From: Flavobacteriaceae bacterium
Lineage (GTDB): Bacteria; Bacteroidota; Bacteroidia; Flavobacteriales; Flavobacteriaceae
Assembly (NCBI GenBank): GCA_029245825.1
Contig: JAQWON010000079.1
Location: forward strand, 1-33,927
Reading direction: 5' to 3'
DNA: 33,927 bases
The notes below the pieces were generated by a model, which saw only the letters and a list, made by a program, of their open reading frames with translations, did no database searches and had not been told where the DNA came from. The translations under genes and the position numbers were made by a program. This document shows, one piece after another, positions 1 to 7,990 of this stretch; positions within the stretch are counted from its first letter, which is position 1; the number at the start of each line of letters is the position of its first letter.

Positions 1-1
1 T

Positions 2-325
2 ATTAAAGAAACACATCACATTGAAAAAATTGATAAACCAAGTGGTACCGCTATATCCTTGGCTGAGGATATAATTAAAAATAGTAAATATGATAATTGG
101 GAATTAAATCAAACTAATGAAAAATCTATACTTTCAGTGAAATCAGAACGAAAAGAAAAAGTGCACGGAATTCATCAGGTTAATTATTCTTCCATTTTAG
201 ATAATATTAGTATTAGGCATGAAAGTTTTTCTAGGAAAAGTTTTGCAAAAGGAGCATTATTAGCTGCTCTATGGATCAAAGGAAAAAAAGGTGTTTTTGG
301 AATGAATGATGTTTTAAATTTTTAA
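2..325 (+). CDS. dapB: 4-hydroxy-tetrahydrodipicolinate reductase, C-terminal part (5' end outside window)
   Basis: DapB reduces 4-hydroxy-tetrahydrodipicolinate with NAD(P)H in the cytosolic lysine/diaminopimelate pathway that supplies peptidoglycan. The reading frame is open from base 2, so the gene begins upstream of the window. The first visible codons encode ETHHIEKIDKPSGTA, matching the DapB signature E-x-H-H-x-x-K-x-D-x-PSGTA that carries the catalytic His pair and Lys. Further on, HESFSRKSFAKGALLAALW and the closing GVFGMNDVL are the usual C-terminal features. About 107 codons are visible, under half of a normal DapB. lepB follows after 10 bp on the same strand, so the two are probably co-transcribed. 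The visible part looks intact. Confidence 0.95.
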   Translation: MKETHHIEKIDKPSGTAISLAEDIIKNSKYDNWELNQTNEKSILSVKSERKEKVHGIHQVNYSSILDNISIRHESFSRKSFAKGALLAALWIKGKKGVFGMNDVLNF

Positions 326-335
326 TTCTATAGAA

Positions 336-2033
336 ATGACAATTTTTGAATGGTTTATATTTTTCTTTTTGATTCAAATAATTCATTTTTTTGGAACTTG
401 GAAACTCTATGAACTTAGTGGAGAAAAATCATGGAAAGCTATTATTCCAATTTACAATGCAATTGTCCTATTAAAAATAATTAAGTATCCCAGGTGGTGG
501 ATTATTTTACTATTTTTTCCTGTAATTAATTTATTAATGATCATTTCAATATGGATTGGGACTTTAAGAAGTTTTGGAAGAAACTCATTAAAAGAATACT
601 TTTTGTGTATTATTAGTTTAGGGTTCTATATCTACTATATAAACTACAACAAAGCCACTAAATACGGTGAAATTGAGAATGATAAACCAAAATCTGCTGT
701 TGAAGAATGGGTGACTTCTATAACATTTGCTGTAATTGCAGCAACCATAGTTCATAATTATATTTTTCAACCATTCATAATTCCTACAGGATCATTAGAA
801 AAATCACTTTTAATAGGTGATTTTCTAATTGTAAGTAAATTTCATTATGGGGCAAGAATTCCATCAACAACTCTTGCCTTTCCAATGGTTCACGATACAC
901 TTCCTATAATTAAAACAAGATCTTATCTTAAAAAACCTCAACTACCTTATCTCCGTCTCCCTAAAATAAAAAACATCAAAAAAAATGATATTGTTGTTTT
1001 TAATTGGCCTGCTGATACCGTTAGACAATTCTTTAAAAAAGAAAAAGGAGTAAAAAAACCTATTGACAAAAAATCTAACTACGTCAAACGTTGTGTAGGT
1101 CTACCTGGTGACACTCTAGAAATCAAAAATGGATTAGTTTACAATAATGGAAAGTTGAATATTTTGCCAGATAGAGCCAAAATTCTATTTTCCTACTCTG
1201 CTTATAGTAAAAAAGGTATTTCCTCTAAAGATCTTATTAGTTTTGGATATAAAAATTTTAATCGTCGTTTTCGTATTTCAAATATTACAGAAAGTTCTTA
1301 TAATATTCTAAGGCCATACATTTTAGCTAGTTTTAATGATAACTCAAACAATTTTGTGATAATAACCAAATCTTCTGGAATTCCTATTGATATTGTAAGA
1401 AAATTAGGTTTAAGAATAATCGAGATTAGAGAAACAACTAAAGAACTTGTTTTAACAAATGAAGAGTTTAAAAAATTAAAAAAAGTTAAATGGCTTGACA
1501 GTATTCAACGGAATATTAATAAAATTAAAACTGCCAATGAAAGTTTTTTTCCAAATAAAATCCCATTTAACTGGAATGAAGATAATTTTGGTCCAATTAT
1601 TATTCCCAAATCAGGACAAAAAATTAATTTGAATCTAAATAATTTACCCCTTTATAAAAGAATTATAACAGAATATGAGAAAAATAGGTTGACTGTTAAA
1701 AATGGTGAAATAATTATTAATGATTCAAAAACTGAAAGCTATAAGTTTAAACAAGATTATTACTGGATGATGGGAGATAATAGACATCGCTCAGAAGATA
1801 GTCGATTTTGGGGTTTTGTCCCTTCTGATCATATTGTAGGTAAACCAGTATTTATTTGGTTCAGTATTGAAGGAATAAATGACGGAATTAAAAATTGGAA
1901 AATTAGATGGGATAGAGTTTTTACAACTGTTGGAGGTAAAGGTGAAAGAACTTCATATCTAGCTCATTTTTTGTTATTTATAGTCGCTTGGCAAGTATTT
2001 ATTTTTTTTAGAAAAAGAAAAACTAAAAAATAA
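336..2033 (+). CDS. lepB: Signal peptidase I, long Bacteroidetes type
   Basis: Cleaves signal peptides from exported proteins at the periplasmic face of the inner membrane. At 565 residues it is far longer than enterobacterial LepB, as is typical of Bacteroidetes. Residues 1-105 form a hydrophobic multi-pass region. A further membrane segment (about 124-145) leads into the catalytic box PTGSLEKSL with nucleophile Ser153. The general base is Lys251 in YVKRCVGLPGD, and the GDNRHRSEDSR box starts at residue 480. A C-terminal membrane segment (about 540-558) ends in a basic tail. The long stretch between the Lys and GDNR boxes is the lineage-specific insertion. The residue after the catalytic Ser is Leu where Met is usual. 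The next gene begins 1 bp after the stop, indicating co-transcription. Confidence 0.95.
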   Translation: MTIFEWFIFFFLIQIIHFFGTWKLYELSGEKSWKAIIPIYNAIVLLKIIKYPRWWIILLFFPVINLLMIISIWIGTLRSFGRNSLKEYFLCIISLGFYIYYINYNKATKYGEIENDKPKSAVEEWVTSITFAVIAATIVHNYIFQPFIIPTGSLEKSLLIGDFLIVSKFHYGARIPSTTLAFPMVHDTLPIIKTRSYLKKPQLPYLRLPKIKNIKKNDIVVFNWPADTVRQFFKKEKGVKKPIDKKSNYVKRCVGLPGDTLEIKNGLVYNNGKLNILPDRAKILFSYSAYSKKGISSKDLISFGYKNFNRRFRISNITESSYNILRPYILASFNDNSNNFVIITKSSGIPIDIVRKLGLRIIEIRETTKELVLTNEEFKKLKKVKWLDSIQRNINKIKTANESFFPNKIPFNWNEDNFGPIIIPKSGQKINLNLNNLPLYKRIITEYEKNRLTVKNGEIIINDSKTESYKFKQDYYWMMGDNRHRSEDSRFWGFVPSDHIVGKPVFIWFSIEGINDGIKNWKIRWDRVFTTVGGKGERTSYLAHFLLFIVAWQVFIFFRKRKTKK

Positions 2034-2034
2034 A

Positions 2035-2637
2035 ATGATAATCAGTGTTTGTCCTGCTTACCTTCCTAGTGTTGAGTACATGAGTTGGGTCATCAATCAA
2101 AAAAAATTATATTTCTTGACATCTGGTCATTATCAAAAACAAACATACAGAAATAGGGCTGAGATTTATGGCCCAAATGGTAAATTGAAACTCATAATAC
2201 CAGTCACTAAAAATAGAGGTTCAAATCATCAGAAAGACATAGAAACTATGGTAGATAATAATTTATTATGGCAAAAAAATCATTGGAGATCATTACAAAT
2301 GTCTTATAGGGCATCACCTTATTTTGAATTTTATGAAGAAGACTTTTATCCGTTTTATAATAATAAAATATCCAGTCTAATGGAATTAAATATTGGTTTA
2401 ATAAAAGTTATTTTAAAATTATTAAAATTTGAGATTCCCATTGAAGAAAAAAATCATAATAAAGTAAATGAAAAAAGAGACTTGATCGTTTCTAAGAAAA
2501 TAGTTAACGCCTCAATTTTAAAATATAATCAAGTTTTTATTGACAAGCATGGATTTCTTTCGAATTTAAGTATTGTAGATTTATTATTTAATCTTGGACC
2601 AGAAAGTCTAGATTATCTAAAGAATATTAGGATTTGA
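2035..2637 (+). CDS. WbqC-like family protein
   Basis: A 200-residue soluble protein that I assign to the WbqC family. The N-terminus (ISVCPAYLPSVEYMSWVINQ) resembles the family's opening pattern. The following block has NRAEIYGPNGKLKLIIPV, and further on are HWRSLQMSYRASPYFEFYEEDFYPFY, the most conserved parts of the family. WbqC was named from an O-antigen cluster, but the biochemical role is not established, so only the family is named here. It starts 1 bp after the lepB stop and forms the last gene of the dapB-lepB unit. Its 3' end faces the convergent EEP gene across 15 bp, with no obvious terminator hairpin between them. Confidence 0.85.
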   Translation: MIISVCPAYLPSVEYMSWVINQKKLYFLTSGHYQKQTYRNRAEIYGPNGKLKLIIPVTKNRGSNHQKDIETMVDNNLLWQKNHWRSLQMSYRASPYFEFYEEDFYPFYNNKISSLMELNIGLIKVILKLLKFEIPIEEKNHNKVNEKRDLIVSKKIVNASILKYNQVFIDKHGFLSNLSIVDLLFNLGPESLDYLKNIRI

Positions 2638-2652
2638 TTTATTGAAGCAATA

Positions 2653-3702
2653 TTATAATTTAACAACAGCAGATATTGGTCTATGATCAGAAAGTGAGAG
2701 ATCGTAAGTTTCAAATCTAATAACCTCTATTCTTGGATCTACTAAAATAAAATCTATCCTGAAAGGAATAGAGGAAATTTCATAAGTAGTTCCAAGCCCA
2801 CTTCCTTTTTGAACAAAAGAATCAATATAATTTGAAGTTAAAAGACTATAAGGTTTTGAAAAAGCATTATTGTTTAAATCAGTACAAACAATTGACAAAT
2901 AATTATTCTTTTCTTGAATTTCATTAAATTTCATTACTTGCTTTTCTTGAATGTTAAAAATTTTTTCGATTTGTTGTCTTGATTTATTTTGTCTAATTTT
3001 TTTGACTACATGATCTAGTCTTTTTTTGATTTTTTCAGAATGCCCTGTAGTGTTCATACTATCATTTGAACTGAGATGCAAAGACTCAAAATGCAGATTA
3101 TAAAGCCTAATGGTATCATTCTTATATTTTAAATCAGAGTATATTCCACCATTATTTGAATTTTCAAAATTTATTAGTCCTTTGTTATATAATGGGTACT
3201 TTGATAAAATACTTAATCCATTTTCTCCATTTTCAGTTAATGATTGAATATATCGATATTTATAATTCAAAAACTTAGGGCTTTTTTCAAACGAAAATTC
3301 TTGAAAACATAAAACATCAGGATCTTCTTTTAGAATAAAGGATTCAATTGCATTAGGAATATCATCTGATCCAATCCAATTATAAGAATTAAAAAGTCTA
3401 ACATTAAAACTCATAATTTTTAATCCGTTAGATACAGATATTGAATTACTTGGAAATTTGTAAAGAAGTGACCAATCAGAATGTGCTATAAATAATGAAG
3501 CTATAAATAAAATAAATGGCCATTTGAAAATAAAAATCCAATAAATGAAAAAAATCAAATTTGCAAGTGCGAAAATGGGAACCAATATATTTAATAATGG
3601 GAAATAGTGGAAATCTCCAAAAGTTCCCATTAAAAGCATCTGAAAAAAAATCAAAATGGAATTAATAAGTGTTAAAATTTTATCAATGAAATTTAGCTTC
3701 AT
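2653..3702 (-). CDS. Endonuclease/exonuclease/phosphatase (EEP) family membrane-anchored protein
   Basis: The N-terminal 80 residues hold two or three hydrophobic segments. A periplasmic or cytosolic EEP fold starts at LKIMSFNVR (Asn100), followed by DVLCFQEF (metal ligand Glu135), LYNLHFES, DFILVD and a closing LSDHRPISAVV (Asp339-His340). These are the DNase I/exonuclease III-like metallophosphoesterase motifs. The central motif, GDFN in most relatives, reads CTDLN (273-277): the Asp and Asn remain but the Gly and Phe are changed. The substrate cannot be told from sequence; membrane-anchored EEP proteins of this size are common in flavobacteria. It is the last gene of the leftward mutL-rhomboid cluster, 24 bp after the rhomboid stop. 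Confidence 0.88.
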   Translation of the reverse strand: MKLNFIDKILTLINSILIFFQMLLMGTFGDFHYFPLLNILVPIFALANLIFFIYWIFIFKWPFILFIASLFIAHSDWSLLYKFPSNSISVSNGLKIMSFNVRLFNSYNWIGSDDIPNAIESFILKEDPDVLCFQEFSFEKSPKFLNYKYRYIQSLTENGENGLSILSKYPLYNKGLINFENSNNGGIYSDLKYKNDTIRLYNLHFESLHLSSNDSMNTTGHSEKIKKRLDHVVKKIRQNKSRQQIEKIFNIQEKQVMKFNEIQEKNNYLSIVCTDLNNNAFSKPYSLLTSNYIDSFVQKGSGLGTTYEISSIPFRIDFILVDPRIEVIRFETYDLSLSDHRPISAVVKL

Positions 3703-3726
3703 TTTTAATTACTTGTAATCATTTTT

Positions 3727-4587
3727 TTAATCTTCTCCATAACGGCTTAAAAAATCCTTTTCTTTGTCAGATAGACTTTCATACCCTGATTTACTTATTT
3801 TATCTAGAATAGCATCAATACTTTTTTGCTTATAACTTTTCTCAAGTTTTTTATTTACCTTGTTTATATCTCGGAAAAATTTATTTGTCGCTTTTTTTCT
3901 TCTTTTTTTTAAAAAAAACTTCCATAAATTTTCAAAGCCAGAGCCAATATCTCTTCCATTAATCAAATTTCTTGCATAAAAAAATCCTAAAATTGCGCCT
4001 CCAATATGTGCTATGTGCCCTCCAGCATTACCATAAGGTATTTGTATAATATCAAATACAAAAAAAAGAACACCTATGTACTTAAGTTTAATATTGAAAA
4101 GAAACAATCTAATTTTATTTTCTGGAGAATATGCACACATAAAAATTATTGCTGCCATAACTCCAGCTGATGATCCTCCCATTGAAGAAAAGTCTCCTTT
4201 GAAAACAGGAAAAAAAGAATAGCTGAATAAAAAAAATATTCCGCCAATAATCACTCCTAAAAAATAAATATTGATGAAGGTGGAAGAAGAAAATAAATTA
4301 AGAATCATTCTACTTATATAATAAAGAAGAAGCATGTTCCAGAAAAGATGGAAAAACCCATCATGAATAAAGCTATATGTAACTACTGTCCATGGCTTTA
4401 TAATTAAATTATTAAACTCAGGAGACAATAGAAATAGTTCTATATATGATTTAGAGTTTATATTAAAGAGAAAAAGTAAAGTGTTTATTAAATAAGGAAT
4501 TAAAAAGAAAATAATATTTAAAAAAATAATTTTTTCTGCTATTGAAAAACCTGAATACTTGTACTTAAGATCATTTAAATAAGTCAT
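3727..4587 (-). CDS. Rhomboid family intramembrane serine protease (second of a tandem pair)
   Basis: A multi-pass membrane protein of 286 residues from the chosen start. Rhomboid motifs are FFHLFWNM (His and Asn of the oxyanion region), a catalytic Ser in GGSSAGVMA (about Ser140) and catalytic His in HIAHIGG (about His194). Rhomboids cleave transmembrane segments inside the bilayer; substrates are unknown here. After the last helix there is a long basic cytosolic tail rich in Lys and Arg. I prefer the ATG at 4587 because it makes an ATGA overlap with the stop of the upstream rhomboid gene, a common sign of translational coupling. An in-frame ATG at 4596 would add three residues. The Ser context GSS differs from the commoner GAS, but both catalytic residues are present. 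Confidence 0.9.
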   Translation of the reverse strand: MTYLNDLKYKYSGFSIAEKIIFLNIIFFLIPYLINTLLFLFNINSKSYIELFLLSPEFNNLIIKPWTVVTYSFIHDGFFHLFWNMLLLYYISRMILNLFSSSTFINIYFLGVIIGGIFFLFSYSFFPVFKGDFSSMGGSSAGVMAAIIFMCAYSPENKIRLFLFNIKLKYIGVLFFVFDIIQIPYGNAGGHIAHIGGAILGFFYARNLINGRDIGSGFENLWKFFLKKRRKKATNKFFRDINKVNKKLEKSYKQKSIDAILDKISKSGYESLSDKEKDFLSRYGED

Positions 4588-5327
4588 AAATTCCATCGAT
4601 TATTATCGAATTGTTTCTTTTTCCAATACCACATCATAACAAGTCCTGTAAGCGCTCCCCCTAAGTGAGCAAAATGCGCTATGGGTCCTATTGAATAAGA
4701 AGAAAAGCCAAAAAAAAGATCAGCCAAAATTAGTATAGGAACAAGTATTTTAGCTTTTACTGGTATTGGAGGAAATAATAACATCAGTTGAGCATTAGGA
4801 AACAACATTGCAAATCCAACTAAAACACCATACAAAGCACCTGAGGCTCCAACCATTAATGAATGATAAGAATTAAAAGCATCAATGAGAGGTAAATCTT
4901 TTAGAATAGATTCATTAATTCTACTAGGCAAGTAACCAGTACGATAAAAATTTACTAATTCAGACTCATTAACTCCTGAGCTAAAAAGAAACTCGTTAAT
5001 ACTATTTATTTGATAATTATACAGAAGCAACTGTAATGAAGCAGCACCAAGTCCAGTAGATAAATAAAAAAAAATAAATTTATTTTTACCCCACATTTTT
5101 TCAAGAGGTGTTCCAAACATCCATAATCCAAACATATTAAAAAAAATATGATATACATCTCCGTGCATAAACATATGCGTTATCGGCTGCCATATTTGAA
5201 ACTTAGGATTATCAGGATAATGTAAAGCAAAAAGGTCATAAAATTGATTGCCTGATATAGCAGTGGCTAGAAAAAAAATACCGTTGATTATTAATAAATG
5301 TTTTACTGTTTCAGTAATATTATACAT
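4584..5327 (-). CDS. Rhomboid family intramembrane serine protease (first of a tandem pair)
   Basis: A canonical rhomboid of 247 residues. It has an early membrane helix, then HMFMHGDVYHIFFNMFGLW (His60, Asn64), the catalytic Ser162 in MVGASGALYG and His221 in HFAHLGG. A loop of about 45 residues between the second and catalytic-Ser helices is longer than in GlpG-type enzymes. The start ATG overlaps the mutL stop by one base (TAATG), and its own stop overlaps the start of the next rhomboid. The three genes are therefore very likely translated from one mRNA. The two rhomboids are clearly different in sequence, so this is an old pair rather than a recent duplication. Substrates cannot be inferred. 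Confidence 0.95.
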   Translation of the reverse strand: MYNITETVKHLLIINGIFFLATAISGNQFYDLFALHYPDNPKFQIWQPITHMFMHGDVYHIFFNMFGLWMFGTPLEKMWGKNKFIFFYLSTGLGAASLQLLLYNYQINSINEFLFSSGVNESELVNFYRTGYLPSRINESILKDLPLIDAFNSYHSLMVGASGALYGVLVGFAMLFPNAQLMLLFPPIPVKAKILVPILILADLFFGFSSYSIGPIAHFAHLGGALTGLVMMWYWKKKQFDNNRWNL

Positions 5328-7105
5328 TAATTTAATTTTTCATCTAATTCTTCTTTACTCAAAGTAACAAAAATTTGATGATTAAACGGAGATGTCAAAA
5401 ACTCTTTGCAGGCAAATAGATCATCAACCAAAATCTGTTGCTCTTTTACAGATAAAATTCTTCCTGACTTAATAGAAGCTACATTTGAAAGAGCTTTTGA
5501 TAGAAAATCTGACTTGCTAAAACTATCAAAATTCCCATCATCAATCATAGAAAATAAGTTTAATATAATATCTTCTAAATTATCATGATTAAAAATTGAT
5601 GGAGCAGATTTAATTTTTAGATTTGATCCAGATAATTTTATTTTAAATCCTATAGCTTTTAAATTCTTATGATATTCATCAAAAAGAACTAGTTCTTTTT
5701 TTGAAAGCTTAATTTTTATTGGAAATATAAGCTCTTGCGTCACCATTTTTTCACTTGTTAGGCTTTTTAAAAATTTTTCATAGAGTATCCTTTGATGAGC
5801 TCTTTGCTGATTTATAATTAATAATCCAGAACGTAAAGAAGTTATAATATATTTCTTAAAAAGCTGAAAGACCTTAGGTGATTGAGATAAATTTAATTGA
5901 AGTTCGTCTTCAGATATATTAGCTGAATCTTTAGATTCAATCTTGGAATAAAGATTATCCCATGAATCCCGGGATATTTTTTCGATCCCTTTTTCTTCTC
6001 TAAAGGGGTTGAATGAAGAATTTATCTCTATAGGGGGTTCTTTAGGAGATTTTCTAATATATTCATAAGGAACGTCTAGACCAGGATCTTTCTCAAAATC
6101 AATACTTGGGAAAACCTGAAACATTCCTAAACTGTGCTTTACAGTAGCTTTTAAAATTGCAAAAAGATTTTGCTCATCTTCAAATTTAACTTCTGTTTTT
6201 GTTGGATGTATATTAACATCTATTGATTTAGGATCGACTTTTAAAAAAATAAAATAACCAGGGAAAAAGCCATCAGATAAAAGTCCCTCAAAAGCAGAAA
6301 CAATTGAATGATTTAAAAAAGGACTTTTAATAAATCTATTGTTTACGAAAAAAAATTGTTGGCCTCGCGATTTTTTTGAAAAATCAGGCTTTATAACAAA
6401 ACCTGAAATTTCAGCAACTGATGTTTTTTCTTCAACAGGAATCAGCTTTGCCTGTATCTTATTTGAAAAAATATTAATAATTCTCTTTTGCAAACTTGAG
6501 ATAGGGAGTTTAAATAATTCTGAGTCATTTTGAAAAAAAACAAAACAAATTTCTGGATGTGCAAGAGCTATTCGATGAAATTCGTCAATAATATGTTTTA
6601 ATTCTACATTATCTGATTTTAAAAAATTTCTCCGCGCTGGCACATTATAAAACAAATTTTTTACACTAATTGAAGTTCCTACTGATGTTACAGAATCCTC
6701 AACTAATCCAATTTTACCTCCCGAAATTTTTATTAATTTACCAATTTCATCTTTTTTTCTTCTAGAAGTAGCTTGAATAATAGCAATTGCAGCAATCGAT
6801 GCTAACGCTTCACCTCTAAACCCTTTGGATTTTAGTAAAAAAAGATCATCAAAATTTTTAAGTTTTGAAGTAGTATGTCTTTGAAATGATAATTTTAAAT
6901 CCTTTATTGACATTCCTATGCCATCATCAATAACCTGAACTAAAGTTTTGCCAGAATCTTTAATAATTAGTTGAATCTTTTTTGCATTTGCATCAACTGA
7001 ATTTTCTATAAGTTCTTTTACTATAGATGAAGGCCTTAAAATAACTTCTCCAGCAGCAATTTGATTGGCTATATTTTCAGGAAGAATTGAAATTGTTTGA
7101 GTCAT
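5327..7105 (-). CDS. mutL: DNA mismatch repair protein MutL
   Basis: Couples MutS mismatch recognition to strand removal. The GHKL ATPase is complete: IAAGEV (16-21), KELIENSVDA with Glu31 and Asn35, IDDGIGM around residue 61, and the lid motif KGFRGEAL (94-101). The transducer domain follows with NVPARRNFLKS, then QQFFFVNNR, and VNIHPTKTEVKF. After a low-complexity linker the C-terminal dimer domain starts near residue 410. The metal-binding endonuclease motif, DQHA-x2-E-x4-E in nicking MutL proteins, reads NQQRAHQRILYE at 432-443. The first Asp and first Glu are therefore Asn and Gln. The ACK motif near 565 is present, but the CPHGRP-like block reads SPFNHQ. Length is normal (592). It is preceded by a small membrane protein gene 5 bp away and followed by two rhomboids. 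Confidence 0.97.
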   Translation of the reverse strand: MTQTISILPENIANQIAAGEVILRPSSIVKELIENSVDANAKKIQLIIKDSGKTLVQVIDDGIGMSIKDLKLSFQRHTTSKLKNFDDLFLLKSKGFRGEALASIAAIAIIQATSRRKKDEIGKLIKISGGKIGLVEDSVTSVGTSISVKNLFYNVPARRNFLKSDNVELKHIIDEFHRIALAHPEICFVFFQNDSELFKLPISSLQKRIINIFSNKIQAKLIPVEEKTSVAEISGFVIKPDFSKKSRGQQFFFVNNRFIKSPFLNHSIVSAFEGLLSDGFFPGYFIFLKVDPKSIDVNIHPTKTEVKFEDEQNLFAILKATVKHSLGMFQVFPSIDFEKDPGLDVPYEYIRKSPKEPPIEINSSFNPFREEKGIEKISRDSWDNLYSKIESKDSANISEDELQLNLSQSPKVFQLFKKYIITSLRSGLLIINQQRAHQRILYEKFLKSLTSEKMVTQELIFPIKIKLSKKELVLFDEYHKNLKAIGFKIKLSGSNLKIKSAPSIFNHDNLEDIILNLFSMIDDGNFDSFSKSDFLSKALSNVASIKSGRILSVKEQQILVDDLFACKEFLTSPFNHQIFVTLSKEELDEKLN

Positions 7106-7110
7106 TAACT

Positions 7111-7416
7111 TTAAAATTTAAAAATTTCTATATCAAAATCTATAATATAAAGAAAAATCAAAATAAGAAATAGGATAATTAATGCGAGTCTTAATGAAAA
7201 AAATCTATTACTAAAAACTCTCGTTTTTTTTCTTTCTTCACTCCATTTATGACCAAGGTCATTTTTGTTAAATGCTTGTCTATATTTTGAAAACCTAGAA
7301 TCAAAATTAAACCTAGAAATTCCTGAAGGATCATTAACATCTTCTTTCCCTTTAAAATATCTGGGTGTATAATTAAATCTTCTATTTCTTTTTAATTTAA
7401 AAAAGTTAATTTTCAT
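7111..7416 (-). CDS. Small conserved membrane protein of unknown function
   Basis: A 101-residue protein that I cannot assign to a characterised function. The first 75 residues are strongly basic and hydrophilic, rich in Arg, Lys, Phe and Tyr (for example FKLKRNRRFNYTPRYFKGK). A single hydrophobic helix follows (about 75-94), then a short tail. The pattern suggests a tail-anchored inner membrane protein with its basic domain in the cytosol. From memory, a similar small gene sits beside mutL and ribH in other flavobacteria, so I think it is real. The open frame has flavobacterial codon use and fits between ribH (89 bp upstream) and mutL (5 bp downstream). The basic domain could touch nucleic acid or anionic lipid, but that is speculation. 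Confidence 0.7.
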   Translation of the reverse strand: MKINFFKLKRNRRFNYTPRYFKGKEDVNDPSGISRFNFDSRFSKYRQAFNKNDLGHKWSEERKKTRVFSNRFFSLRLALIILFLILIFLYIIDFDIEIFKF

Positions 7417-7505
7417 TTAAATGAATATAATTTAATAATCTCTTAAATAAATTATTAAGTATTTTTTTGAAAGGTATTGAAACTAGTTTTTAAATAAAAG
7501 AAAAG

Positions 7506-7988
7506 TTACAAATTTGCAATTGATGCCATCTTTAATGCAGCAATACCAGAGTCATAACCTCTATTCCCATGTTTGCCCCCACTTCTAGCCTCGGCCTGAT
7601 CAAAAGTATTGTCAGTAAGAACACAAAAAATTACCGGAATCTTAGAATTTATATTAAGATCTTTTATCCCTTGAGAAACAGCATTACAAATAAAATTAAA
7701 ATGCTCAGTTTCTCCTTTAATGACACTACCTATTGAAATAACTACATCAACCTCACTTTCTTGCGCTTTCTTAGATCCATAAATGAGTTCAAAACTTCCC
7801 GGCACATCAATTCTAAAAATATTTTTTGATGCCACACTATTTTCTATGAGCACACCATAGCATCCCTCAAATAATTTTTCAGTTATGGATTTATTCCACT
7901 GAGAAACAACTATCGCGAATTTAAACTTAGAACCATTAGGTATTTCAACAAGATTTGCTTGTGAAATCTTAGATTTTGATAAGCCCAT
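7506..7988 (-). CDS. ribH: 6,7-dimethyl-8-ribityllumazine synthase
   Basis: Condenses 5-amino-6-ribitylaminouracil with 3,4-dihydroxy-2-butanone 4-phosphate to make lumazine, the penultimate step of riboflavin synthesis. Visible motifs are FAIVVSQWNKSITEKL (substrate-binding aromatic Trp31), VPGSFEL (63-68), SIGSVIKGETEHF with catalytic His96, and DQAEARSGGKHGNRG (Arg135, phosphate binding). The length of 160 is normal. The start lies 2 bp after the stop of the upstream TPR gene, so the two are co-transcribed. No FMN riboswitch fits in the short space upstream, and other riboflavin genes are not nearby. There is an 89-bp gap to the next gene in the operon. Confidence 0.96.
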   Translation of the reverse strand: MGLSKSKISQANLVEIPNGSKFKFAIVVSQWNKSITEKLFEGCYGVLIENSVASKNIFRIDVPGSFELIYGSKKAQESEVDVVISIGSVIKGETEHFNFICNAVSQGIKDLNINSKIPVIFCVLTDNTFDQAEARSGGKHGNRGYDSGIAALKMASIANL

Positions 7989-7990
7989 AT

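Noticed and set aside
7432..7458. An 8-bp inverted repeat (TTAATAAT and ATTATTAA) around an 11-base loop between ribH and the small membrane protein gene
   Set aside because: The stem has no G-C pair, and the T run lies on the wrong side for the leftward transcript, so it does not work as a terminator. It is likely to be chance in A+T-rich DNA.
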